Shown: in pieces, positions 24,722 through 33,138 of the stretch
How the letters are laid out: each line of letters begins with the position of its first letter
Position numbering within the stretch: the stretch's first letter is position 1
Assembly: GCF_033880585.1 (NCBI RefSeq)
Contig: NZ_CP137624.1
Location: 186,001 to 250,000 of the forward strand
From: Lysinibacillus louembei
GTDB taxonomy: Bacteria > Bacillota > Bacilli > Bacillales_A > Planococcaceae
DNA: 64,000 bases
Reading direction: 5' to 3'
Program-made: the position numbers and the translations under genes
Notes under the pieces: generated by a model
What the model was told of the DNA's origin: nothing
What the model saw: only the letters and a program-made list of their open reading frames with translations
Database searches by the model: none

Positions 24722-27295
24722 TTACGGCTTTAAATCTAATATTTTATTTGAAACTATGCCTGTTTCCCCCCAATCATCCCTACTATCATTTTTATAGTTA
24801 TTATAAACCTGCAATATAAATTCTTGGTCATCAGTGACATTTTCAACATCCTTAAGAATTTCATCAATATCATCTTTTGTAGTAAAATAGCATAAATTTT
24901 CATTTGAAATCGAATATCTGAGTTCACTGCCTTGAGAAACCCCAATGATATCATACAGTAACCTAAAGATATTATCCTTATTAATAACATCTTTTATATA
25001 ATTTTTGATAATAGATAAATCTTCTTCATAACACCTAACCAATCCCCATATATTACCTTTATTGTAATATTCATCATCATACAGATCAATTGAATCTTCT
25101 ATAATGCTAGCACACATTTCTTTATAGAGTTTTTCCATTTCTTCCATTCTACCAGTTATATTTTTACCTTCCTTATCATGTTTAAACCAGTATAATAAAC
25201 TGGATATATTTTGCACTTTATCATAATCACTTTTTATCTTTTCTAAAAATTCCTTATATTGCTCCTCATTTATCATTTGCAATAATCCCCAAATTATAAT
25301 TTCTACTCTACTACGGGCACTCAGAGAAAAGAAACCTCTAGTATTATCAATATCATTTATACTTTTAAATAAAGCAATTGTTAATTCATAAATAGATTCA
25401 TTTTGTAAATCATCTATGTATAATTGTAATCTTTCGAAGAATTCTTTTTGGTAATAATCAGGCATACTCGCTAATAAATCCTTTAGAATTTGTGCTGGAG
25501 CTTCTGAGTCTTGTATATTATTTATTCTTTTCACAAATTGTCCAACTCTATTTCCAACTTCCAAATATTCATTTCCTGTTTTCGTAAAATATAAATCGAA
25601 ATATTTACCACTGCATATTCTATTATTTTTCGATATTTCTTGATACGAATCATCTCTCAAAATAACATTCCCATCGTATTCTAATTGTTGATTAGTATGA
25701 TATCTTTTCACATATGGAAAAATCTCTTGTAATAAATCAAGGTATTTGGCATTATTTTGGTCTTCAAATAGAGTTTCAAAAAATTGGTTTCCTGATATAT
25801 TAAAAGTAGCTCTATCAATAACTGACCTATAAACTTCTTTATCTACCATTTGATCATGAGAAATAAAATATTTTCGGTTTTTATATATTGTATTGTATAA
25901 TTGTATATTATTTAAACGAATGTATTCAATTGATAAAAAATCTCTAGTATCCAAATAATTCATGTTATTAACATGGGTATTTAATACCGAATTTATATAT
26001 CTTTTAAAATCCCTAAAATCCTCTGTTAATTTACAAATAGCGCGAATAAAAGAATGATAATTACTTAATTTACTTAAATCCTCACCATAGGCAATTAATA
26101 TATTATTCAAACATCTACTCATTGTGTCTTCTAGTACACTTCTATCTACTTCTGGTACAAAAATTTGCATTTGAATTATTTTTTTTAAATATTGATAATC
26201 AATACTTAAATTATTTTCAAAAGCGTTCTTTACTTGTTTATTATCAAATGAAAGAATATAGATTACCCGCTCAAAATCAAATACGTTTCCAATAAGTTTG
26301 AATAACAAAACGATATTCTCACTCTCTGCTCTATCAATATTATCAATAAAGAAGATTACCTTCTTACCAGAGAACTTCAAATAGTCATTTATTCTATTTT
26401 TCAATACATCTATTGTATCAATTGGTTTCAGAAAACTTTTAATCATATTTGTCTTCTTACTTCCAAAAAGGCTACTATAAATAGAATCAGCCATTTGCTT
26501 AGTTAATAATGAATTAAATTTTATTCCTGATTTCTGAATAATTGTATCAAACATGCTGTAAAATAGGCTTTCTTGGTTAGCATATGACCATGGATCTAAT
26601 TCATCAATTATAATTATCCCTTCGTTTGTTTTTAACATCCTTTTTACATTACTTATTATAGTTGTTTTACCACTGCCCCAACTCCCCTCCAAGCTAATAA
26701 CAAAACCTTCATTAGGATTACAGTTTTGAATTGTATCGTATAATAAATTAATAACGCTACTTCTGTTAAGTAAGTCATAATCAACTTCTTTTTCACCTAA
26801 CATAATAGGCTGCCCCTCTATCATTGAAAATTTACCATTATAAATATCTTTTAAATCAATGACATTCGATTTGTATTCCCCTACTGTTTCAATTGCCTTT
26901 TTTATCCCGCCTGATCTTATTCTAATAAGTTCTATTACTATAATTAGCATAAGTATTAGCGATACTATTTTATACGGGGAAAGAGATGCATATATTAACG
27001 ATATACTACTATATAAAATTGATGATAGTAAAATCACTAAGTATATTGCATCGATTATGTTTATCGAAACAATTTTGAACGCGTCAAAAAAATGAAATTC
27101 TACTGCTGTTAATATAAAGAATAAAAACACTAACATTATCAAAATTACTGTGATTTTCATATCATATGCCAATAAAAACTTAGTAGGAAAATTTAAAATA
27201 TCAATGATAAAAAGTGCTGATGTTAATAACATTGCATATTTAAAAATGAAAACCCAACTATAATATTTTTTTACCTCATCAAGATAAATTCTCAT
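24722..27295 (-). CDS. Membrane-anchored KAP-family P-loop NTPase
   Basis: An 857-residue protein. Four hydrophobic segments lie in the first 125 residues (about 17-35, 47-63, 80-100, 109-123). A KAP-type NTPase follows: Walker A GSWGSGKTT at 204-212, the family DELDPWSYANQESLFYSMF segment near 230-250, and Walker B FFIDNIDRAE near 315-324. Roughly 480 C-terminal residues are helical and match nothing I recognise. Base composition is clearly more AT-rich and codon use differs from neighbours, which suggests transfer. KAP proteins include phage-exclusion factors such as PifA; a defence role here is inference. Confidence 0.88.
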   Translation of the reverse strand: MRIYLDEVKKYYSWVFIFKYAMLLTSALFIIDILNFPTKFLLAYDMKITVILIMLVFLFFILTAVEFHFFDAFKIVSINIIDAIYLVILLSSILYSSISLIYASLSPYKIVSLILMLIIVIELIRIRSGGIKKAIETVGEYKSNVIDLKDIYNGKFSMIEGQPIMLGEKEVDYDLLNRSSVINLLYDTIQNCNPNEGFVISLEGSWGSGKTTIISNVKRMLKTNEGIIIIDELDPWSYANQESLFYSMFDTIIQKSGIKFNSLLTKQMADSIYSSLFGSKKTNMIKSFLKPIDTIDVLKNRINDYLKFSGKKVIFFIDNIDRAESENIVLLFKLIGNVFDFERVIYILSFDNKQVKNAFENNLSIDYQYLKKIIQMQIFVPEVDRSVLEDTMSRCLNNILIAYGEDLSKLSNYHSFIRAICKLTEDFRDFKRYINSVLNTHVNNMNYLDTRDFLSIEYIRLNNIQLYNTIYKNRKYFISHDQMVDKEVYRSVIDRATFNISGNQFFETLFEDQNNAKYLDLLQEIFPYVKRYHTNQQLEYDGNVILRDDSYQEISKNNRICSGKYFDLYFTKTGNEYLEVGNRVGQFVKRINNIQDSEAPAQILKDLLASMPDYYQKEFFERLQLYIDDLQNESIYELTIALFKSINDIDNTRGFFSLSARSRVEIIIWGLLQMINEEQYKEFLEKIKSDYDKVQNISSLLYWFKHDKEGKNITGRMEEMEKLYKEMCASIIEDSIDLYDDEYYNKGNIWGLVRCYEEDLSIIKNYIKDVINKDNIFRLLYDIIGVSQGSELRYSISNENLCYFTTKDDIDEILKDVENVTDDQEFILQVYNNYKNDSRDDWGETGIVSNKILDLKP

Positions 27296-27435
27296 ATCCT
27301 AATCTCCTTTCAAACAAATATAATTAATATTTTATCTACATCTTCAATTGATTTCCAATTTAAAATATTAACAACTATAAGCCAAAAACATTCCCTCTTC
27401 ATAAGTATATTGTATAATTACGGAAAATCAAAAAA

Positions 27436-27460
27436 ACAAGAATTGGAGTACAATTCTTGT
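27436..27460 (-). terminator. Terminator after clpB
   Basis: ACAAGAATTG (27436-27445) and CAATTCTTGT (27451-27460) form a 10-bp stem followed on the minus strand by TTTTTTTGATTTT. It marks the right edge of the KAP island. Confidence 0.92.
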
Positions 27461-27493
27461 CTCTTCAATCCTATTATTTAATTAATTGTACAG

Positions 27494-29620
27494 TTAGTTA
27501 TGAAACTTCTCAATATGCACCGCTCCATCAAGCAATGTTACTTCTAATGTATCCCCTGGCAATACATTACCTTGTAACAACGCCTTTGCCACGGCCGTTT
27601 CAATATGACGTTGTACGAAGCGTTTCAACGGACGTGCGCCAAATTGTACGTCGACGCCTTGTTCTACAACCCACCGAACAACTGCATCATCCACATTCAC
27701 AGTAATTTCCTGCTCTGCAATGCGTGCCTGTAGCTGGTGAACATATTTCCAAGCGATTGCATAAAAATGTTCATTCGTTAAAGCATGGAATGTAATAATA
27801 TCATCAACACGATTCAATAGCTCTGGCTTGAAATGCTGACGAAGAGCTGTCATGACAAGTTCCTCAGCCTGTTCATTTGCTTCCAGTAAATAGCTTGAGC
27901 CAATATTTGATGTCATAATAATAACCGTATTGCTAAAGTTGACATTACGCCCTTGGCTATCTGTAATGCGTCCATCATCTAGCACTTGTAACAAAATATT
28001 CGCGACATCTGGATGAGCTTTCTCAATTTCATCCAATAACACAACTGCATATGGATTACGGCGTACTGCCTCTGTTAACTGCCCACCCTCCTCATAGCCA
28101 ATATAGCCTGGAGGTGCACCAACAAGTCTTGAAACACTATGCTTTTCCATATACTCACTCATATCAATGCGAATAAAGTGATCCTCTGAGTCGAATAATT
28201 GTGCAGCTAACGCTTTGGCTAGCTCTGTTTTCCCAACACCTGTAGGTCCTAAAAATAAAAATGAACCTATAGGCTTTGTTGGATCTTTAATACCTGCACG
28301 TGCACGCCATACCGCTTCCGTAACGAGTGTTACCGCATTGTCCTGTCCTACGACACGCTCATGTAAAACATCCTTTAAGCGCAGTAGCTTTTCACGTTCT
28401 CCCTCTACCAGCTTCATGACAGGAATGCCTGTCCAACGCGCAACGATAGAAGCAATTTCATCAGCGGTTACTTCCTCACGTAATAGACGTGCTTCCTCAT
28501 CATTTAAAGATGCTTCAAGCTCTGCTAACTCTTTTTCCAATGTTGGAATTTTACCATGTCGTAGCTCTGCTGCTTTGTTTAAATCATATTTGCTCTCCGC
28601 CTCTTCTAAATCACGACGATGTTTATCGAGCTGCTCACGTTTCTTTTGAATGGATTGCAAGCTCGCCTTTTCAGCTTCCCATTGTGTCATCATATCATTT
28701 GATGATGCTTTCAATTCAGCAATTTCATTCCTTAATGTTTCGAGGCGTTTTTTACTTGCCTCATCTTTTTCCTTCTGTAATGCTTGTTCCTCGATTTCAA
28801 GCTGCATCAAACGACGCTTTATCATATCGAGCTCCTGTGGCATTGAATCAATTTCTGTACGAATCATCGCACATGCCTCATCAATTAAATCAATCGCTTT
28901 ATCTGGTAAAAAGCGTTCCGTAATATAACGATTTGATAATTCTGCCGCCGCAATAATCGCACGGTCATGAATGCGCACAGCATGGTGTAGCTCAAAGCGC
29001 TCCTTCAAGCCACGTAAAATTGATACGGTATCCTCGATAGAAGGCTCACGCACTAATACTTGCTGGAAGCGACGCTCTAATGCAGGGTCCTTCTCAATAT
29101 ACATACGGTACTCATCTAAAGTTGTTGCCCCAATGCAATGCAATTCACCGCGCGCTAGCATTGGTTTCAGCATATTTCCTGCATCCATTGCACCATCTGT
29201 TTTACCTGCGCCAACAATTGTATGAATTTCATCAATAAATAAAATGATGCGCCCTTCTGAATCCTTCACTTGCTTCAATACAGCCTTTAAGCGCTCCTCA
29301 AATTGCCCACGATAGCTCGCACCTGCAATTAATGCACTCATATCTAATTCGTACAGCTCTGCATCCTTTAATCCTTCTGGCACATCTTTGCGTACAATAC
29401 GCTGTGCTAACCCTTCAACGATAGCTGTCTTCCCGACACCTGGCTCACCAATTAGTACAGGATTGTTTTTTGTTTTTCTTGTTAAGATGCGAATGACATT
29501 GCGAATTTCTTCATCTCGCCCAATAACAGGGTCCATTTTCCCCTTCTTCACTTCTTCGATTAAATTCCGCCCAAATTGTTCTAAAGGGGGACGATTATCT
29601 TCTGTTTGTTTAAATTGCAT
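27494..29620 (-). CDS. clpB: ClpB-type disaggregase lacking the N-terminal domain
   Basis: A 708-residue Hsp100 ATPase. NBD1 has Walker A GEPGVGKT (58-65) and [10 protein letters not shown] long ClpB-type coiled-coil middle domain spans about 255-375. NBD2 has GPTGVGKT (458-465), [16 protein letters not shown] and [12 protein letters not shown]. Typical ClpB is about 860 residues. Here the roughly 150-residue Clp N domain is absent, and the protein begins just before NBD1. The ATG at 29620 has GGAGGG nine bases upstream, so the short form is the encoded form. No IGF-type ClpP loop was noticed. Confidence 0.93.
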   Translation of the reverse strand: MQFKQTEDNRPPLEQFGRNLIEEVKKGKMDPVIGRDEEIRNVIRILTRKTKNNPVLIGEPGVGKTAIVEGLAQRIVRKDVPEGLKDAELYELDMSALIAGASYRGQFEERLKAVLKQVKDSEGRIILFIDEIHTIVGAGKTDGAMDAGNMLKPMLARGELHCIGATTLDEYRMYIEKDPALERRFQQVLVREPSIEDTVSILRGLKERFELHHAVRIHDRAIIAAAELSNRYITERFLPDKAIDLIDEACAMIRTEIDSMPQELDMIKRRLMQLEIEEQALQKEKDEASKKRLETLRNEIAELKASSNDMMTQWEAEKASLQSIQKKREQLDKHRRDLEEAESKYDLNKAAELRHGKIPTLEKELAELEASLNDEEARLLREEVTADEIASIVARWTGIPVMKLVEGEREKLLRLKDVLHERVVGQDNAVTLVTEAVWRARAGIKDPTKPIGSFLFLGPTGVGKTELAKALAAQLFDSEDHFIRIDMSEYMEKHSVSRLVGAPPGYIGYEEGGQLTEAVRRNPYAVVLLDEIEKAHPDVANILLQVLDDGRITDSQGRNVNFSNTVIIMTSNIGSSYLLEANEQAEELVMTALRQHFKPELLNRVDDIITFHALTNEHFYAIAWKYVHQLQARIAEQEITVNVDDAVVRWVVEQGVDVQFGARPLKRFVQRHIETAVAKALLQGNVLPGDTLEVTLLDGAVHIEKFHN

Positions 29621-29639
29621 CAAATATCCCTCCAAAAAG

Positions 29640-29691
29640 TTTGACCTTTACTGACTAATTAAATTATAAGTCTTCAGAGAAAGCTTTGCAA
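29640..29691 (-). promoter_or_regulatory. clpB sigma-A promoter with CtsR-like site
   Basis: On the minus strand TTGCAA (29691-29686) and TATAAT (29668-29663) are 17 bases apart. Just downstream lies AGTCAGT-AAA-GGTCAAA (29656-29640). It resembles the CtsR heptad direct repeat (RGTCAAA-NNN-RGTCAAA) with a perfect second half and a degenerate first half. Position overlapping the initial transcribed region fits repression. Confidence 0.6.
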
Positions 29692-29858
29692 AAAAATACT
29701 CCACAACTGATGGAGCATAGTCTTCCTTCAATAAGAAAGTCATATTTTAATACAGAAGCTATATTTTCCTTATACATATTATGCTATTATAGCCTTAAAC
29801 AATTTTTGAAAATGTCAGTCACAATTCCTACATCTATGTAAGAAAGGAGTGCATGTAC

Positions 29859-30551
29859 ATGTCTTTTCAAACAATCCCTACAGAGATTTTTCAGCTATTT
29901 GAAGAACATGGTTCATTAATAAAAATTGATAAAGGTCATCAGCTCTTTCAAGAAGGTGAAAAAGCACATCACATATTTTTAATTAAAAGCGGAATTATCC
30001 AGCTTAGTAAGGAAACCGAGCAAGGTAAGGAATTAACTTTACGTATTTGTGGTGATGGTGTCATTATTGGGGAAAGCTCGCCATTTTGTCAGCTTAACTA
30101 TCATATGGTTAACGCTAGAGCATTAGAGACAGCCACATTATTATCACTTTCACATAACACGTTCGAATTGTTAGTAACAGAACATCCCAAATTAATGATG
30201 GAATATTTACAATGGGTGCAAATCGAGGCGATGAAACATCAAAGTCGCTTGCGCGATTTAATGCTTCATGGAAAAAAGGGAGCGCTTTATTCAACATTAA
30301 TTCGCCTAACTAATACGTATGGAGAAGTGCAAGAGGATGGTTCTATCTTTATCAATTTCACTTTAACGAATACCGAGTTAGCAAACCTGTGTGCTACAAG
30401 TCGTGAATTGATTAATCGTATGCTCAATGATTTGAAAAAGCGCAACATCATTTCCTTTAACAAAAGCTACATTACGATACATGATTTACAGTTTTTAAAG
30501 AATGAAATTAATTGTGAAAATTGTCCTTTAACGATTTGCCGAATTGATTAA
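29859..30551 (+). CDS. Crp/Fnr-family regulator with C-terminal iron-sulfur cysteines
   Basis: A 230-residue regulator. It has an N-terminal cyclic-nucleotide-like beta-roll (KGHQLFQEGEKAHHIFLIKSG), a dimer helix, and a C-terminal winged helix with recognition segment LCATSRELINRMLNDLKK. The last residues NCENCPLTICRID give Cys 219, 222 and 227 in C-x2-C-x4-C spacing. B. subtilis Fnr, an oxygen-sensing activator, has the same C-terminal arrangement. The ATG at 29859 follows AAAGGAG by nine bases; an ATG at 29853 is too close to it. A matching site exists at 15015-15030. Confidence 0.85.
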   Translation: MSFQTIPTEIFQLFEEHGSLIKIDKGHQLFQEGEKAHHIFLIKSGIIQLSKETEQGKELTLRICGDGVIIGESSPFCQLNYHMVNARALETATLLSLSHNTFELLVTEHPKLMMEYLQWVQIEAMKHQSRLRDLMLHGKKGALYSTLIRLTNTYGEVQEDGSIFINFTLTNTELANLCATSRELINRMLNDLKKRNIISFNKSYITIHDLQFLKNEINCENCPLTICRID

Positions 30552-30597
30552 AAAAGTCGATTTCACACCAATGTTTTTGGTATGAAATCGACTTTTA
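30552..30597. terminator. Bidirectional terminator between the fnr-type gene and yitW
   Basis: AAAAGTCGATTTCACACCA pairs with TGGTATGAAATCGACTTTT. Flanking A and T runs serve both convergent genes. Confidence 0.88.
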
Positions 30598-30600
30598 CAT

Positions 30601-30915
30601 TTAGCGCACACCTAGCGCCATTTTTGCATAGCGTGTCATCATATCTTTTGACCACGCTGGTGTCCACACAATATTAACTTCTGTATCCTTTACTTCTGGT
30701 AGTTCACCTAAAGCTGTTTTAACTTGGTCTACAATAACAGGGCCAAGTGGGCATCCCATAGAAGTTAATGTCATCGTTACCGTCGCTAAGCCTTCTTCAT
30801 TTAAATCCACATCATATACTAAGCCTAAGTTAATAATATCAATACCTAACTCAGGGTCAATTACATTTTCTAAAGCGCTATACATGCTATCTTTCATATC
30901 TTGATCAATCGCCAT
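30601..30915 (-). CDS. yitW: YitW/SufT-like iron-sulfur assembly factor (MIP18 family)
   Basis: A 104-residue DUF59/MIP18 family protein. Family motifs are IDPELGIDIINLGLVYDV and MTLTSMGCPLGPVIVDQV, where the cysteine is the conserved functional residue, with a C-terminal VWTPAWSKDMMT. Such proteins assist iron-sulfur maturation. It is encoded 50 bases after yitV, the pairing found in B. subtilis. Confidence 0.93.
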   Translation of the reverse strand: MAIDQDMKDSMYSALENVIDPELGIDIINLGLVYDVDLNEEGLATVTMTLTSMGCPLGPVIVDQVKTALGELPEVKDTEVNIVWTPAWSKDMMTRYAKMALGVR

Positions 30916-30964
30916 TTCTCAACACTCCTTTCTTGTTACATTTTATGATAGCAGAACTCTAAGC

Positions 30965-31717
30965 TTATGCCAAATGCTGTGCAAGCCAGTCCGTTACAGC
31001 AAGCATCCCTGCTCTTGATACAGCATGCCCGGCTTTTTCATCTACCATGTATGCAGAGCGCGAGTTTTCTCCATGCTTTTCGAAGTACGGATAGCTCATC
31101 TCAAATGGGACAACTTGATCTTGTTTGCCATGCCAAAAAATTGTCGGTACTCGCTGTAAAATATCCTCTTTATTTTCTAAATCATATGCTGCCAATGCCG
31201 TCATTGTATGGGCAAGCTCTTGCTCAGTAAAGGGCAGCTGCACACCAGCTTTTGCAAATTGAGCAAGCTGGTGCTCAGCAAATTTCTTATAGCTTGTTGC
31301 CCCCATACAAACACCAGCAGCCTGTATCCAATCATATTGACTTAAACAGCCTACTGTCACAATACCGCCCATTGAAGTGCCTGCAATGCCAATGGTATTA
31401 TTTGCCAATAAACCTTTATTTTGAAGAGCTTCTTCAATCGTTTCAACCTCTCCCACTGTACGTGTAACAATATCCCAAAATACAGGCTCTAGCTGCTGTG
31501 TGCTTGTATTTGGCTTTGCACGCTCCCCATGTAGATGGGCATCAGGTAAAATGACACGTACCCCTTTCTCTACTAACTGATAAGCAAAATGTAAATTATG
31601 CTCCTTCGCACTGCCAAAGCCATGAATAAAGATGACGCTAGGACTTTCTATGGTCATTTCTTTCGTATGCACATGCAATAATGGTATGTGCTCCCACACC
31701 TCACGTTGGACAATCAC
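30965..31717 (-). CDS. yitV: YitV-type alpha/beta-hydrolase (esterase)
   Basis: A 250-residue serine hydrolase. It shows FIHGFGSAKEHNLHFAY (oxyanion region), nucleophile motif GTSMGGIVTVG, the acid in WHGKQDQVVPFEM, and the histidine in KAGHAVSRAG, giving a complete triad. No signal peptide, so it is cytoplasmic. The GTG start at 31717 follows AGGAGTG. It is co-oriented with yitW and divergent from yitU. Confidence 0.9.
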   Translation of the reverse strand: MIVQREVWEHIPLLHVHTKEMTIESPSVIFIHGFGSAKEHNLHFAYQLVEKGVRVILPDAHLHGERAKPNTSTQQLEPVFWDIVTRTVGEVETIEEALQNKGLLANNTIGIAGTSMGGIVTVGCLSQYDWIQAAGVCMGATSYKKFAEHQLAQFAKAGVQLPFTEQELAHTMTALAAYDLENKEDILQRVPTIFWHGKQDQVVPFEMSYPYFEKHGENSRSAYMVDEKAGHAVSRAGMLAVTDWLAQHLA

Positions 31718-31899
31718 TTAACTTCACTCCTACAAACAATATTATATTTAGAGTAACAAAAATTGAATGATATGACAAAACTTTGACGTATAATAGCGAG
31801 ACACAGTAAAATAGAATGAAACTTCAATCAGTGACATATACTGCTTGCTTGTTTTTAGCGTTTAGCTTTGTTGACGCTAATGAAAGGGGACTATCTTAT

Positions 31900-32706
31900 A
31901 TGAAGCAACATTTAATCGTCTTAGATCTAGACGGTACATTACTAACAGATCAACAACAAATCTCCACACATACAAAGGATATTTTAATGAAAGCCCAGCA
32001 AGAGGGACATGCAGTCATGATTGCAACGGGTCGTCCTTATCGTGCGAGTGAAATTTATTACCGCGAGCTTGATTTAAAAACACCAATCGTTAATTTTAAT
32101 GGTGCATTAGTACATCACCCAACGAATAGTGCTTGGCAGCAGCTTCATTCACCGCTTGCAATGAGCGTTGTACACGATGTTGTCGATTCAGTTGATAAAT
32201 TTGATTATGAAAATTTAATCGCAGAAATAATGGATGATGTTTATTTGCATAATGAAGATGAAAAAATGATGCATATTTTAACGATGGGCAATCCACAAAT
32301 TACAACAGGTAATTTAAAAACTCATTTATTGGAGGACCCTACTAGCTTACTTATTCAAGCGACAGATCAGCATATTACAACAATTCGTCAGCATTTAGAG
32401 GATGTCCACGCTGAATTAATTGAGCACCGCCGCTGGGGGGCACCATTCAATATTATTGAAGTTGTACGCAAAGGGTTAAGTAAAGCGGTTGGCATTTCTC
32501 GTATTGCCCATGAAATGCAAATTCCACGCGAGCGCATTATTGCTTTCGGTGATGAGGATAACGATTTAGAAATGATTGATTATGCAGGAATAGGTGTTGC
32601 AATGAACAATGGCATTGAACCATTAAAGAACATTGCTAATGAAATTACGCTATCCAATAATGAAGATGGCATCGGGAAGTTTTTAGCACAGCGTTTGAAG
32701 CTGTAA
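31900..32706 (+). CDS. yitU: YitU-type Cof/HAD phosphatase
   Basis: A 268-residue HAD phosphatase of the Cof class. Motif I is LDLDGTLLTD, motif II IATGRPYRAS, and motif IV AFGDEDNDLEMIDYAGIGVA, with a C2 cap between. YitU of B. subtilis dephosphorylates sugar phosphates and flavin phosphates in vitro. The ATG at 31900 has AAAGGGGA upstream. An upstream in-frame extension to 31816 adds unrelated sequence and is not supported. Confidence 0.92.
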   Translation: MKQHLIVLDLDGTLLTDQQQISTHTKDILMKAQQEGHAVMIATGRPYRASEIYYRELDLKTPIVNFNGALVHHPTNSAWQQLHSPLAMSVVHDVVDSVDKFDYENLIAEIMDDVYLHNEDEKMMHILTMGNPQITTGNLKTHLLEDPTSLLIQATDQHITTIRQHLEDVHAELIEHRRWGAPFNIIEVVRKGLSKAVGISRIAHEMQIPRERIIAFGDEDNDLEMIDYAGIGVAMNNGIEPLKNIANEITLSNNEDGIGKFLAQRLKL

Positions 32707-32757
32707 CTGATGGAACGATGTTAACAACTTCCCTTGGGCTCATTCGTTTAACTATTA

Positions 32758-33062
32758 ATGATGTGGAAGTATAAAGCAAAGCTAGAGAAATCAAAAATTC
32801 AATATTCTATTCCTAATTTGAGGGTATTAGATGAAGCTGAAAGGTATGAAGCCATTTCTTTTTATAAAAATAATATAAAGCTGACTATTGATGTTAAAGT
32901 TGCATTTCACGAACGAGTTAGGTATCCATTAAAAATGGTATTGAAATTTATGCACGCTTTGCGCTACACATTGGAGTACGTTGGATACATCCTTGTACAG
33001 AACAAAATGATATTCAAACATATTTAGTGCTGACCTTTTCACAAACAAAATATTACTTATAA
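32758..33062 (+). pseudogene. Small frameshifted gene, unknown family
   Basis: The frame from 32758 encodes a plausible protein (KAKLEKSKIQYSIPNLRVLD, EAISFYKNNIKLTIDVKV) up to about 32935. Thereafter the +1 frame reads more like protein: NGIEIYARFALHIGVRWIHP, then TEQNDIQTYLVLTF, ending at 33062. The switch falls at a run of five A, so one added A would restore a single frame of about 101 codons. No ribosome binding site precedes the start. It may be a real pseudogene or a sequencing error. Product not recognised. Confidence 0.5.
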
Positions 33063-33084
33063 TATATTTTTATGTAGTTAAATC

Positions 33085-33122
33085 AAAACCCCCTCTCTCG
33101 CAAATGCAAGAGAGGGGGTTTT
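33085..33122. terminator. Strong terminator after oppA
   Basis: AAAACCCCCTCTCT (33085-33098) and AGAGAGGGGGTTTT (33109-33122) form a 14-bp GC-rich stem with A/T flanks on both sides. Confidence 0.92.
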
Positions 33123-33138
33123 AGCCTTACACTAATTA

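Noticed and set aside
24754-24990. Second minus-strand frame inside the KAP gene
   Set aside because: Fully contained in the intact 857-codon gene and without a ribosome binding site; a shadow of AT-rich sequence.
28215-28923. Long plus-strand frames opposite clpB
   Set aside because: They are antisense shadows of the conserved clpB coding sequence and lack translation signals.
31816-31899. N-terminal extension of yitU resembling a signal peptide
   Set aside because: The HAD motif starts directly after the ATG at 31900, which has its own ribosome binding site; the extension lacks one and cytoplasmic Cof enzymes have no signal peptide.
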